Below are positions 1 to 5,475 of a stretch of DNA of 5,742 nt, one piece after another (positions within the stretch are counted from its first letter, which is position 1; every line of letters starts with the position of its first letter). The position numbers and the translations under genes are program-made. The notes beneath the pieces are model-generated. The model made no database searches. It was not told the DNA's origin and saw only the letters and a list, made by a program, of their open reading frames with translations. The DNA is taken from positions 1 to 5,742 of the forward strand of contig SEEY01000283.1 in NCBI GenBank assembly GCA_004211235.1. The letters are read 5' to 3'. Source of the stretch: Rubrivivax sp. Its GTDB lineage: Bacteria > Pseudomonadota > Gammaproteobacteria > Burkholderiales > Burkholderiaceae.

Positions 1-38
1 GGTCATGAGGGTTGTCGTGTTCAGGGCGGCGGCGTCGA

Positions 39-54
39 GGCAAGTGCCGTTCCC
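39..54 (-). promoter_or_regulatory. Weak candidate sigma-54 (-24/-12) promoter downstream of rpoN
   Basis: Read on the minus strand, the site is GGGAACGGCACTTGCC. GG and GC are 12 bases apart as a sigma-54 promoter requires, the -12 part is TTGC, and the -24 part GGAACG differs from consensus GGCACG at one base. The predicted start would lie near position 28. A minus-strand ATG follows at position 6, but it has no visible Shine-Dalgarno sequence and leaves the window after two codons. The site also overlaps the hairpin at 53-75. The match is poorer than the two sites in the rpoN upstream region and may be chance. Confidence 0.25.
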
Positions 55-75
55 ATCCGCCGTGCGGGCGGATGG
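53..75 (-). terminator. GC-rich hairpin just past the rpoN stop codon
   Basis: A perfect 9-bp inverted repeat (CCATCCGCC / GGCGGATGG) encloses a 5-base loop and begins 13 bases after the rpoN stop codon on the minus strand. The position fits a transcript end for rpoN. No T-run follows on either strand, so it is not a textbook intrinsic terminator. It could be a weak or Rho-assisted terminator, or an mRNA 3'-end stabilising hairpin. Being symmetric, it would also fold in a plus-strand transcript. Confidence 0.4.
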
Positions 76-88
76 CGCGCAGAGGGCG

Positions 89-1555
89 TCAGACGTGCGG
101 GCGTCGACGGCGCTCTGCCGGATCGATCTTCAGCATCTGGCGGTACTTGGTGACGGTGCGGCGCGCCAGCGTCAGGCCCTGCTGGGCCAGCAGCCGCGCG
201 ATCTCGGCATCGGAGCGCGGCCGGGCGGCGTCCTCGGTGACCAGCAGGTCCTTCACCAGCTCACGGATGGCGGTGCCCGAGCAGGCGTTGCCGCTGCTGC
301 TCATGATGGCGCGCGAGAAGAAGTACTTCAGCTCGAACACGCCGCTGGGCGTGGCGATGTACTTGTTGTTCGTCACGCGCGACACGGTGCTCTCATGGAT
401 GCCGACCTCGTCGGCAATCTCCTTGAGCCCGAGCGGCTTCATGGCCATGGGGCCGTAGTCGAGGAAGTTCTTCTGCCGCTTCACGATGGCCTCGGCCACG
501 CCCATGATGGTGGAGAAGCGCTGCTCGACATTGCGCAGCGTCCAGCGCGCCTGCTGCAGGTGTTCGCCGAGCTCGGCATGCTGGGCCGTGCGGTGGCGCT
601 TGAACAGGGTCGCGTAGACCTCGTTCATGCGCACGTTGGGCACGACGGCCGGATTGAGCTGCACGACCCAGCGGCCGCGCACCTTCTTCACCAGCACGTC
701 TGGCACGACGTAGTTCACCGGCACGGCGCCGATGCGCCAGCCCGGCCGCGGGTCCAGCCGCCTGATGCGCTCGCACGCGGCTTCGATGCGCGTCGCGGAC
801 TGCCCCAGCTGCCGCGCCAGCTGATTGACGTCGTGGGCGGCGAGCGCGTCGAGATGGTGCTGGACGATGACCGACGCGAGCGCGCGCAGCTCGGGGCAGT
901 CGATGGACGGCATCTGCAGCAACAGGCACTCGCTGACGTTGCGCGCGCCGACGCCCGCCGGGTCCAGCGCCTGCACGCGCCGCAGCGCGGTCTCCATCTG
1001 CTCCAGCGACGGCCTGGGTGTCAGCCCGGGCACATCCTGCAGCTCGGCGAGCGAGGTGCGCAGATAGCCGTCGTCGTCGAGCGATTCGATGATGACCCTG
1101 GCCAGTGCGAGGTCCATCTCCGGCAGCGTCAGGAGGTTGATCTGGCCGTGCAGATGCGTGTTCAGCGGCGTGTCGACGGCCATCATCTCCATCGCCGAGG
1201 GCTCGCCATCGTCGGCCTTGCGCCCGCCCGCGCCCGGGTCTTCGAGCCAGAGGTCGCGATCCGCGCCGTCGTCAGGCGCCGTCGTTGCGTCGACCGAGTC
1301 GGCGCTGCCGGCGAGGGGCGAATCGCCGTCGAGGTCGCCGAGCATCGACGGCGCCGGTTCGGCCTCGCCGGGCAGGCTCTCCTCCTCGGCGAGCTCGGCA
1401 TCGCCGGCTTCGAGGAAGGGGTTCTCCGACAGCGTCGCCCGCACCATGGCCGAGAAATCGAGCGACGACATCTGCAGCATGCGCACGGCCTGCTGAAGCC
1501 GCGGTGACAGGGATTGGTTTTGCCGCTGATGGGCGTGGATATCGATGGATGGCAT
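89..1555 (-). CDS. rpoN: RNA polymerase sigma-54 factor (RpoN)
   Basis: A 488-residue sigma-54 factor, within the usual family length. It directs core RNA polymerase to -24/-12 promoters and needs an ATP-driven activator to open them. Order of domains: glutamine/leucine-rich activator-interacting region at about residues 1-50 (SLSPRLQQAVRMLQ, ending ENPFLE); acidic linker at about 51-125; core-binding domain at about 126-320 with LDPAGVGARNVSECLLLQ and RRLDPRPGW; DNA-binding helix-turn-helix at about 376-396 (LKEIADEVGIHESTVSRVT); and the RpoN box ARRTVTKYRQ at 464-473, which reads the -24 element. All regions look intact. The ATG at 1555 is chosen because the family N-terminus begins there. 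The frame stays open to an ATG at 1705, but that extension lacks family character and would run over the sigma-54 promoter at 1620-1635. The ribosome site is weak (GAG 12 bases upstream). A glycosyltransferase gene, not the usual lptB, lies upstream, so this is probably an additional rpoN copy. Confidence 0.96.
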   Translation of the reverse strand: MPSIDIHAHQRQNQSLSPRLQQAVRMLQMSSLDFSAMVRATLSENPFLEAGDAELAEEESLPGEAEPAPSMLGDLDGDSPLAGSADSVDATTAPDDGADRDLWLEDPGAGGRKADDGEPSAMEMMAVDTPLNTHLHGQINLLTLPEMDLALARVIIESLDDDGYLRTSLAELQDVPGLTPRPSLEQMETALRRVQALDPAGVGARNVSECLLLQMPSIDCPELRALASVIVQHHLDALAAHDVNQLARQLGQSATRIEAACERIRRLDPRPGWRIGAVPVNYVVPDVLVKKVRGRWVVQLNPAVVPNVRMNEVYATLFKRHRTAQHAELGEHLQQARWTLRNVEQRFSTIMGVAEAIVKRQKNFLDYGPMAMKPLGLKEIADEVGIHESTVSRVTNNKYIATPSGVFELKYFFSRAIMSSSGNACSGTAIRELVKDLLVTEDAARPRSDAEIARLLAQQGLTLARRTVTKYRQMLKIDPAERRRRPHV

Positions 1556-1619
1556 GTGGGCTTTGCGCTCGCCCGCGGCGATCACGGTGATCGCGCTGGC
1601 GATGACGGAAGCCACTCCA

Positions 1620-1635
1620 GGCAATGTCTGTGCCG
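1620..1635 (-). promoter_or_regulatory. Sigma-54 (-24/-12) promoter for rpoN
   Basis: Read on the minus strand, the site is CGGCACAGACATTGCC. The -24 part GGCACA and the -12 part TTGC match the consensus TGGCACR-N4-TTGCW except at the two outermost bases, and GG and GC are exactly 12 bases apart. The predicted transcription start is near 1609, giving a leader of about 54 nt before the rpoN ATG at 1555. If it is active, rpoN transcription would depend on sigma-54 itself, either this copy or another one in the genome. Confidence 0.7.
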
Positions 1636-1648
1636 CCCGCCCGGCCGC

Positions 1649-1674
1649 GTCCGACCCCTGAACAGGTCTCGGAC
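1649..1674. promoter_or_regulatory. 26-bp dyad, candidate activator (enhancer) binding site
   Basis: Outer arms GTCCGA / TCGGAC (6 of 6 paired) and inner arms CCTG / CAGG (4 of 4 paired) share one centre at about 1661.5. They are separated by 2-base unpaired steps and a central AA, so 20 of 26 positions are symmetric. No T-run follows, and the site lies between two diverging promoters, so a protein-binding operator is likelier than a terminator. Its centre is about 175 bp upstream of the predicted plus-strand start and about 53 bp upstream of the predicted rpoN start. The former distance is normal for a sigma-54 activator. The latter is short and could also suit a repressor. Confidence 0.4.
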
Positions 1675-1756
1675 CATTACCCAGGTGCCATGCCGCCCGG
1701 GGCATCGCAGGCGGTGTGCAAGGAGCGCGGTGCCTCGCGCCGGCCGCTGACGCACG

Positions 1757-1779
1757 AATCTTCTGTAAAGACTTCTAAC
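1757..1779. promoter_or_regulatory. AT-rich repeat patch, possible activator site or bend
   Basis: This short stretch is markedly AT-richer than its surroundings. It contains CTTCT twice (1760-1764 and 1772-1776, 12 bp apart) and a short dyad TCTT-N5-AAGA (1759-1771). It is centred about 69 bp upstream of the predicted plus-strand start, a position where upstream sites or bending sequences of sigma-54 promoters are found. No known binding motif is recognised, so the role is inferred from position and composition only. Confidence 0.25.
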
Positions 1780-1810
1780 CCTGCGTTGCGGCGGGGTTGC
1801 CGAGGCGACT

Positions 1811-1826
1811 CGGCACGACGCTTGCC
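1811..1826 (+). promoter_or_regulatory. Sigma-54 (-24/-12) promoter for the glycan operon
   Basis: The site reads CGGCACGACGCTTGCC. GGCACG at -24 and TTGC at -12 are exact consensus matches, with GG at 1812-1813 and GC at 1824-1825, the required 12-base offset. Only the flanking T and W positions differ. The predicted start is near 1837, about 26 nt before a short ORF and about 172 nt before the first glycosyltransferase ATG. The spacing and the presence of a sigma-54 gene and a probable sigma-54 activator on either side make this a strong call. Confidence 0.75.
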
Positions 1827-1862
1827 GTTGGACCCCGTCTTCCACATTCGAGCGAATCCATC

Positions 1863-1997
1863 ATGAAACCGCAGCCACCGCATCGCCGCCCCACCGCGTC
1901 CAGCGTTCTGGAACTCTCCAGCCCCACGTCGCAGCCGCGGTGTGGGCTTCCGGAAATCGGCATGGGCCGGCGCGCTGCGCCTGCCCGTCGCAAGTGA
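1863..1997 (+). CDS. Possible 44-codon leader ORF ahead of the glycosyltransferase
   Basis: An ATG-initiated ORF encodes a 44-residue basic, proline- and arginine-rich peptide (start MKPQPPHRRP, end RRAAPARRK). It begins about 26 nt after the predicted sigma-54 transcription start. Its TGA overlaps the Shine-Dalgarno run of the next gene and ends 11 bases before that gene's ATG, which would allow translational coupling. The ribosome site is weak (GAG ending 10 bases upstream). No signal peptide, membrane segment or family resemblance is seen. GC-rich sequence yields many chance ORFs, so it may simply be untranslated leader. Confidence 0.3.
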   Translation: MKPQPPHRRPTASSVLELSSPTSQPRCGLPEIGMGRRAAPARRK

Positions 1998-2002
1998 GGG
2001 GG
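1996..2002 (+). promoter_or_regulatory. Shine-Dalgarno site fixing the first glycosyltransferase start
   Basis: GAGGGGG lies 6 bases before the ATG at 2009. It decides between this ATG and an in-frame GTG at 1940, which has no such site and would add 23 residues unlike a glycosyltransferase N-terminus. Confidence 0.65.
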
Positions 2003-2008
2003 CCGGTC

Positions 2009-3232
2009 ATGCAGCCTCCCGTGCTTGTCGTGTTCTCCCATCTGCGCTGGGGTTTCGTGTTCCAGCGCCCACAACATCTGCTGTCGCGCCTGGCTGGCCG
2101 CTGGCGCATCCTTTTCGTCGAAGAGCCCAAGCGTGGCGGCGGCCAGGCGCGGCTGGAGGTGCGCGAGGTCAAGCCCGGGCTGACGGTGCTGGTGCCGCAC
2201 ACGCCCGTGAATGCGGCCGGCTTTCATGACGACCAGATCGTGGCCGTCGAATTGCTGCTGCGAAAGCATCTCGAGAAGCACGACCTGCACGTGGACGCGG
2301 CATGGCTGTACACGCCGATGGCCCTGCCGCTGGCGCATGCGCTGAATGCCGGCTGCCTGGTCTACGACTGCATGGACGAGCTGTCGGCCTTCCTGGGCGC
2401 GCCGCGCCAGCTGCGCCAGCGCGAGTCGGCATTGATGCAGCAGGCCGCCCTCGTGCTCACCGGCGGGCCGTCGCTGTACGAGGCGCGCAAGCATCTGCAT
2501 CCCAACATCCACTGCTTCTGCAGTTCGGTAGACGCCGATCACTTTTCTCCCGCAAGCCTGGACTCCGGCAGCGCGCTGGCGCAACGTGCGCGCGAGCTGC
2601 AGGGCGACCTCGCCCGGCCGAGGCTGGGGTTTTTCGGTGTGATCGACGAGCGGCTGGACATCGGGCTGGTCGACGCGGTGGCCGAGCGGCATCCGGAGTG
2701 GCAGCTGGTGATGGTCGGCCCGGTCGCGAAGATCGATCCGGCCAGCCTGCCGAAGCGCGCCAACATCCGCTGGCTGGGCATGCAGCCCTATGAGCTGCTG
2801 CCCTATCTGCTGGCCGGCTGGGACGTCGCGCTGATGCCTTTCGCGCTGAATGAGTCGACGCGCTTCATCAGCCCGACGAAGACGCTGGAATACATGGCCG
2901 GCTATCAGCCGGTCGTCAGCACGCCGATCCGCGATGTCGAGTCGCTCTACTCGCCGACCGTCATCACCGCGCCGGCCAGCGAAGGTTTCATCGAAGCCTG
3001 CGAGCAATTGCTGGACGAGGACTCGCAGGCGCGCAGCCTGCGCCTGATCGAGATGGCCAAGCTGGTGGCGCGCCACTCCTGGCATGACACCGCCGAGGCG
3101 GTGCACAGGCTGCTCGCGCAGGCGGTGCAGGCTGCACCGGGCGCCAGCCGCCGGGGGCTGACCGCGCCCGCACAGGAGGCGGTGATGGAGGTGCAGACCC
3201 TGAGCGTGGTTCCGGCCGCCGCCCGTGCGTGA
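2009..3232 (+). CDS. GT-B glycosyltransferase, TuaH-like
   Basis: A 407-residue cytoplasmic glycosyltransferase of the GT-B fold, expected to move a sugar from a nucleotide-sugar donor onto a growing glycan. The N-terminal domain opens with FSHLRWGFVFQRPQHLLSR (residues 9-27), a signature of the TuaH-like group found in exopolysaccharide and teichuronic-acid loci, and has YDCMDE at 119-124. The C-terminal, donor-binding domain has GFFGVIDERLD (208-218), VMVGP (234-238), NIRWLGMQPYELLPYLL (252-268) and SPTKTLEYMA (288-297), where the glutamate is the likely nucleotide-sugar ligand. There is no signal peptide or membrane helix. The last 35 or so residues are an alanine-rich tail with no recognised domain. 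The ATG at 2009 is backed by a Shine-Dalgarno run. This is the first large gene after the sigma-54 promoter at 1811-1826. The family is clear, but donor and acceptor cannot be read from the sequence. Confidence 0.88.
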   Translation: MQPPVLVVFSHLRWGFVFQRPQHLLSRLAGRWRILFVEEPKRGGGQARLEVREVKPGLTVLVPHTPVNAAGFHDDQIVAVELLLRKHLEKHDLHVDAAWLYTPMALPLAHALNAGCLVYDCMDELSAFLGAPRQLRQRESALMQQAALVLTGGPSLYEARKHLHPNIHCFCSSVDADHFSPASLDSGSALAQRARELQGDLARPRLGFFGVIDERLDIGLVDAVAERHPEWQLVMVGPVAKIDPASLPKRANIRWLGMQPYELLPYLLAGWDVALMPFALNESTRFISPTKTLEYMAGYQPVVSTPIRDVESLYSPTVITAPASEGFIEACEQLLDEDSQARSLRLIEMAKLVARHSWHDTAEAVHRLLAQAVQAAPGASRRGLTAPAQEAVMEVQTLSVVPAAARA

Positions 3233-3256
3233 CGCGCACGCAAGGGCATGAGCGGC

Positions 3257-4174
3257 ATGATCATTGACGCCCATCTGCACTGCACCGGCCGGGAGACGCG
3301 GGACCAGGTGCTGCGCTCGCTGGACGAGGCCGGCGTGGATGTCGGGGTGCTGCTGGCCCCCTTCCTCAACGACGGCTATTCCTTGCAGGACCCGGCCTCC
3401 CTGACGCGCGCCAACGACCACCTGGCGCGCCTCGTGGACGGTGCCCGTGACCGCCTCGTGGGCCTGGCCGTCGTCAACCCGTCCGACGCAGGCGCGCCTG
3501 CGGAACTGCGCCGCGCCATCGAGGCAGGGCTCAGCGGCGCGAAGATGGTGCCCAGCGGCTGGTATCCCTACGACGAGGCGGTGCAGCCGACCTTTGCGGA
3601 GGCGGGGCGGCTGAAGCTGCCGCTGCTGTTCCACAGCGGCATCTTCATCGACGGGCGCTCGGGGCGGTTCTGCCGGCCGGTGTTCTTCGAGGCGCTGCGC
3701 GACCATCCCGGCGTGCGGGTGGCGCTGGCGCACCTCGGCTGGCCGTGGACCGACGAGGCGATTGCGGTGGGATTGATCGACCGCATCCACGGCGTGCCGG
3801 AGGCCGAGTGCGTGTTCCGCTTCGACCTGTCCTTCGGCCCGCCGCCGCCCTACCGCCTGGAGGTGCTGCGCCGGGCCCTGGACGTGCTGGGGCCGGGGCT
3901 GCTGCAGTTCGGCAGCGACTGCTTCCTGCCCTGCAGCGGCGCCGAGATCGCCGAGCGTCGCGGCTGGCTGGTGCGGCTGATGGACGAACTCGAACTGGAT
4001 GCCGACGCGCGCCAGCAGATCCTCTGCGGCACGGCGGCGGCCTGGCTCGGGCGTGACGCCATGGCCGGCAAGGGTCATGCGGTCACGCCCGCGGCCCGGC
4101 AGGTGCACGCGGCGGGCGCCAAACCGCCGGGCAGCTTCTGGTCGCGCCCCGGCTGGATGCCGGTCTGTTGCTGA
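3257..4174 (+). CDS. Metal-dependent amidohydrolase (amidohydro_2-type TIM barrel)
   Basis: A 305-residue protein of the amidohydrolase superfamily, closest in style to the amidohydro_2 group, which includes hydrolases and non-oxidative decarboxylases such as ACMSD-like enzymes. Metal and catalytic residues are in the expected order: DAHLH (H6, H8), GAKMVP (K96), LLFHSG (H126), LAHLG (H159) and FGSDCF (D221), so the site looks complete. No signal peptide is seen, so it should be cytoplasmic. A tail of about 35 residues after residue 270 has no recognised domain. The ATG at 3257 is preferred because AAGGG lies 10 bases upstream. An in-frame ATG at 3248 is only one base from that run and would add three residues. 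It sits 24 bases after one glycosyltransferase and 38 before another, so it is probably co-transcribed and acts on a glycan precursor or linked small molecule. The substrate is unknown. Confidence 0.85.
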   Translation: MIIDAHLHCTGRETRDQVLRSLDEAGVDVGVLLAPFLNDGYSLQDPASLTRANDHLARLVDGARDRLVGLAVVNPSDAGAPAELRRAIEAGLSGAKMVPSGWYPYDEAVQPTFAEAGRLKLPLLFHSGIFIDGRSGRFCRPVFFEALRDHPGVRVALAHLGWPWTDEAIAVGLIDRIHGVPEAECVFRFDLSFGPPPPYRLEVLRRALDVLGPGLLQFGSDCFLPCSGAEIAERRGWLVRLMDELELDADARQQILCGTAAAWLGRDAMAGKGHAVTPAARQVHAAGAKPPGSFWSRPGWMPVCC

Positions 4175-4212
4175 AGCGGCTGCCGAAGGTTTTACCCACC
4201 GTTGTTCCTCAC

Positions 4213-5463
4213 ATGACCACCACCCAGAGTCCCCATGCCGGCAACGGCCGCATCCATGTCCTCGAGGTCATCGGCAATGCCATCGTCGGCGGCATGGAGA
4301 CCTGTGTGGAGCGGCTCATCGAGCGGCTGCCGCGCGAGCGTTTCCGCTTCACCGCGCTGTGCCCGTTCGACAGCCCTTACACCGACCGCCTGCGCTCGCT
4401 GGACGTCGAGGTGCTGATCGTGCCCATGCCGGACGACCCGCCCTGGTCGAGCATCCAGACGGCCTTGTCGCTGGTGGCGGCCAACAGCGTCGACCTGCTG
4501 CATGCCCACCTGCCCAAGGCGCATCTGCTGGCGGGGCTGGTGGGGCGGCTGAGCGGCAAGCCGGTGGTCACCACGGTGCATGGGCGGCAGCTCAGCATGC
4601 TGGACCTGGAGGTGCATCGGGCGGTGAACAGTCATCTGAGCGTGGTCTGCCGGCAGAGCTACTTTCACGCGCTCGGCCTGGGCGTGAATGCCAGCCATCT
4701 GAGCTGCGAGACCAACGGCGTGGACACGGAGGTGTTCCGCCCGCGCGAACGGGCCGGCGGGCTGCGCCGGGAGCTGGGGCTGGAGACCGACACGCCGCTG
4801 GTCGGCTTCGTTGGTCGCCTGTCGCCCGAGAAGGGGCCCGAGGTCTTCGTGCGGGCCGCGTCGCAACTGCTGCGCCGGCAGCCGCAGGCGCACAGCGTCT
4901 TCATCGGCGAAGGGCCGATGCGCGGCGAAGTCGCTGCGCTCGCCGAGCGCCTCGGCCTGGCCCGGCAGCTGCATTTCGCCGGGCTGCGCGAGGACATCGC
5001 CAGCCTCTACAGCGAGCTGGACATGGTCGTCTCGTCGTCGCATTCGGAGGCGATGCCGCTGGCCCTGATGGAGGCGATGGCCAGCGGGCTGCCGGTGATC
5101 GCGACGCGGGTGGGCGGTGTGCCCGACATCGTCGAGCATGGCCAGACCGGCTGGCTGGTGGCCGCCGGCGACGCCGACGACATCGCGGCGCGTTGCGCCA
5201 CCCTGGTGGCCGACCCGGCACTGCGCCAGCGCATGGGCGCCAGCGCACGCCGTCGTGCCGTCGACCGCTTCGACCTGGCCGAGAGCGTGGAGAACATGGG
5301 CCGCCTGCTGATGCGGCTGGCGGGCACTCGCGCTGCGACCGGCCGCGGCATCGCCACGCTGGCATCCGTCCCGCCTGCGGTCAGCGATGCGACGGTGCTG
5401 CCGGTGGTGCCGGCCCGCCGCCGCAGCGAAGGGCGCTCCGGCGGCAGCGCACCGGCGGGCTAG
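4213..5463 (+). CDS. GT4-family glycosyltransferase
   Basis: A 416-residue retaining GT-B glycosyltransferase of family GT4, cytoplasmic or loosely membrane-attached, acting in polysaccharide or lipid-linked glycan assembly. The N-terminal domain has the donor-loop glycines in VGGMET (26-31), HAHLPKAH (97-104) and TVHG (121-124). NGVDTEVF (168-175) marks the domain boundary. The C-terminal domain has VGFVGRLSPEKGPE (197-210), IGEGP (231-235), HFAGLREDI (254-262) and the E-x7-E donor motif with E279 and E287, followed by GLPVIAT. The last 45 or so residues are a low-complexity alanine, arginine and serine tail. The ATG at 4213 is chosen because homology-like sequence starts just after it. An in-frame TTG at 4168 would overlap the amidohydrolase stop and add 15 residues. 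Neither has a good Shine-Dalgarno site, so translation may depend on the upstream gene. The sugar transferred is not readable from the sequence. Confidence 0.92.
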   Translation: MTTTQSPHAGNGRIHVLEVIGNAIVGGMETCVERLIERLPRERFRFTALCPFDSPYTDRLRSLDVEVLIVPMPDDPPWSSIQTALSLVAANSVDLLHAHLPKAHLLAGLVGRLSGKPVVTTVHGRQLSMLDLEVHRAVNSHLSVVCRQSYFHALGLGVNASHLSCETNGVDTEVFRPRERAGGLRRELGLETDTPLVGFVGRLSPEKGPEVFVRAASQLLRRQPQAHSVFIGEGPMRGEVAALAERLGLARQLHFAGLREDIASLYSELDMVVSSSHSEAMPLALMEAMASGLPVIATRVGGVPDIVEHGQTGWLVAAGDADDIAARCATLVADPALRQRMGASARRRAVDRFDLAESVENMGRLLMRLAGTRAATGRGIATLASVPPAVSDATVLPVVPARRRSEGRSGGSAPAG

Positions 5464-5475
5464 GCCGGGGCGGCG

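Larger units (their letters stand above)
1556..2008. other. 453-base divergent regulatory region between rpoN and the glycan genes
   Basis: No long protein gene that I can recognise lies here. From left to right the region holds the rpoN leader, a minus-strand sigma-54 promoter (1620-1635), a 26-bp dyad (1649-1674), a weaker imperfect palindrome at 1690-1705 (ATGCC...GGCAT), an AT-rich repeat patch (1757-1779), a plus-strand sigma-54 promoter (1811-1826), and a roughly 170-base leader containing a possible short ORF and a small hairpin (GGCGC-gct-GCGCC, 1969-1981). The arrangement suggests one shared activator-binding zone serving two opposite promoters. Confidence 0.7.

Noticed and set aside
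5..1507. 500-codon plus-strand ORF antisense to rpoN
   Set aside because: It lies wholly opposite a clearly recognisable sigma-54 gene. Its product is a low-complexity Arg/His/Ala/Leu mixture with no family character, as expected for a shadow frame in very GC-rich DNA.
1649..1674. The 26-bp dyad as an intrinsic terminator
   Set aside because: No T-run follows on either strand, and it lies between promoters of diverging genes where no transcript needs to end.
1556..1705. 50-residue N-terminal extension of rpoN from an ATG at 1705
   Set aside because: It has no resemblance to the sigma-54 N-terminus and would cover both the predicted sigma-54 promoter and the dyad.
1940..2008. Upstream GTG start (1940) for the first glycosyltransferase
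   Set aside because: The added 23 residues are unlike the family N-terminus. The ATG at 2009 has a good Shine-Dalgarno run and begins right at the family signature.
1775..4108. 777-codon minus-strand ORF antisense to the first two glycan genes
   Set aside because: Despite its length, the translation is compositionally biased (His, Arg, Gln, Ala) with no motifs, and the opposite strand encodes two enzymes with full sets of family motifs.
4150..4170. Possible sigma-54 promoter before the GT4 gene (TGG...TTGC)
   Set aside because: GG and GC are 15 or 8 bases apart depending on the GG chosen, not 12, so sigma-54 could not read it.
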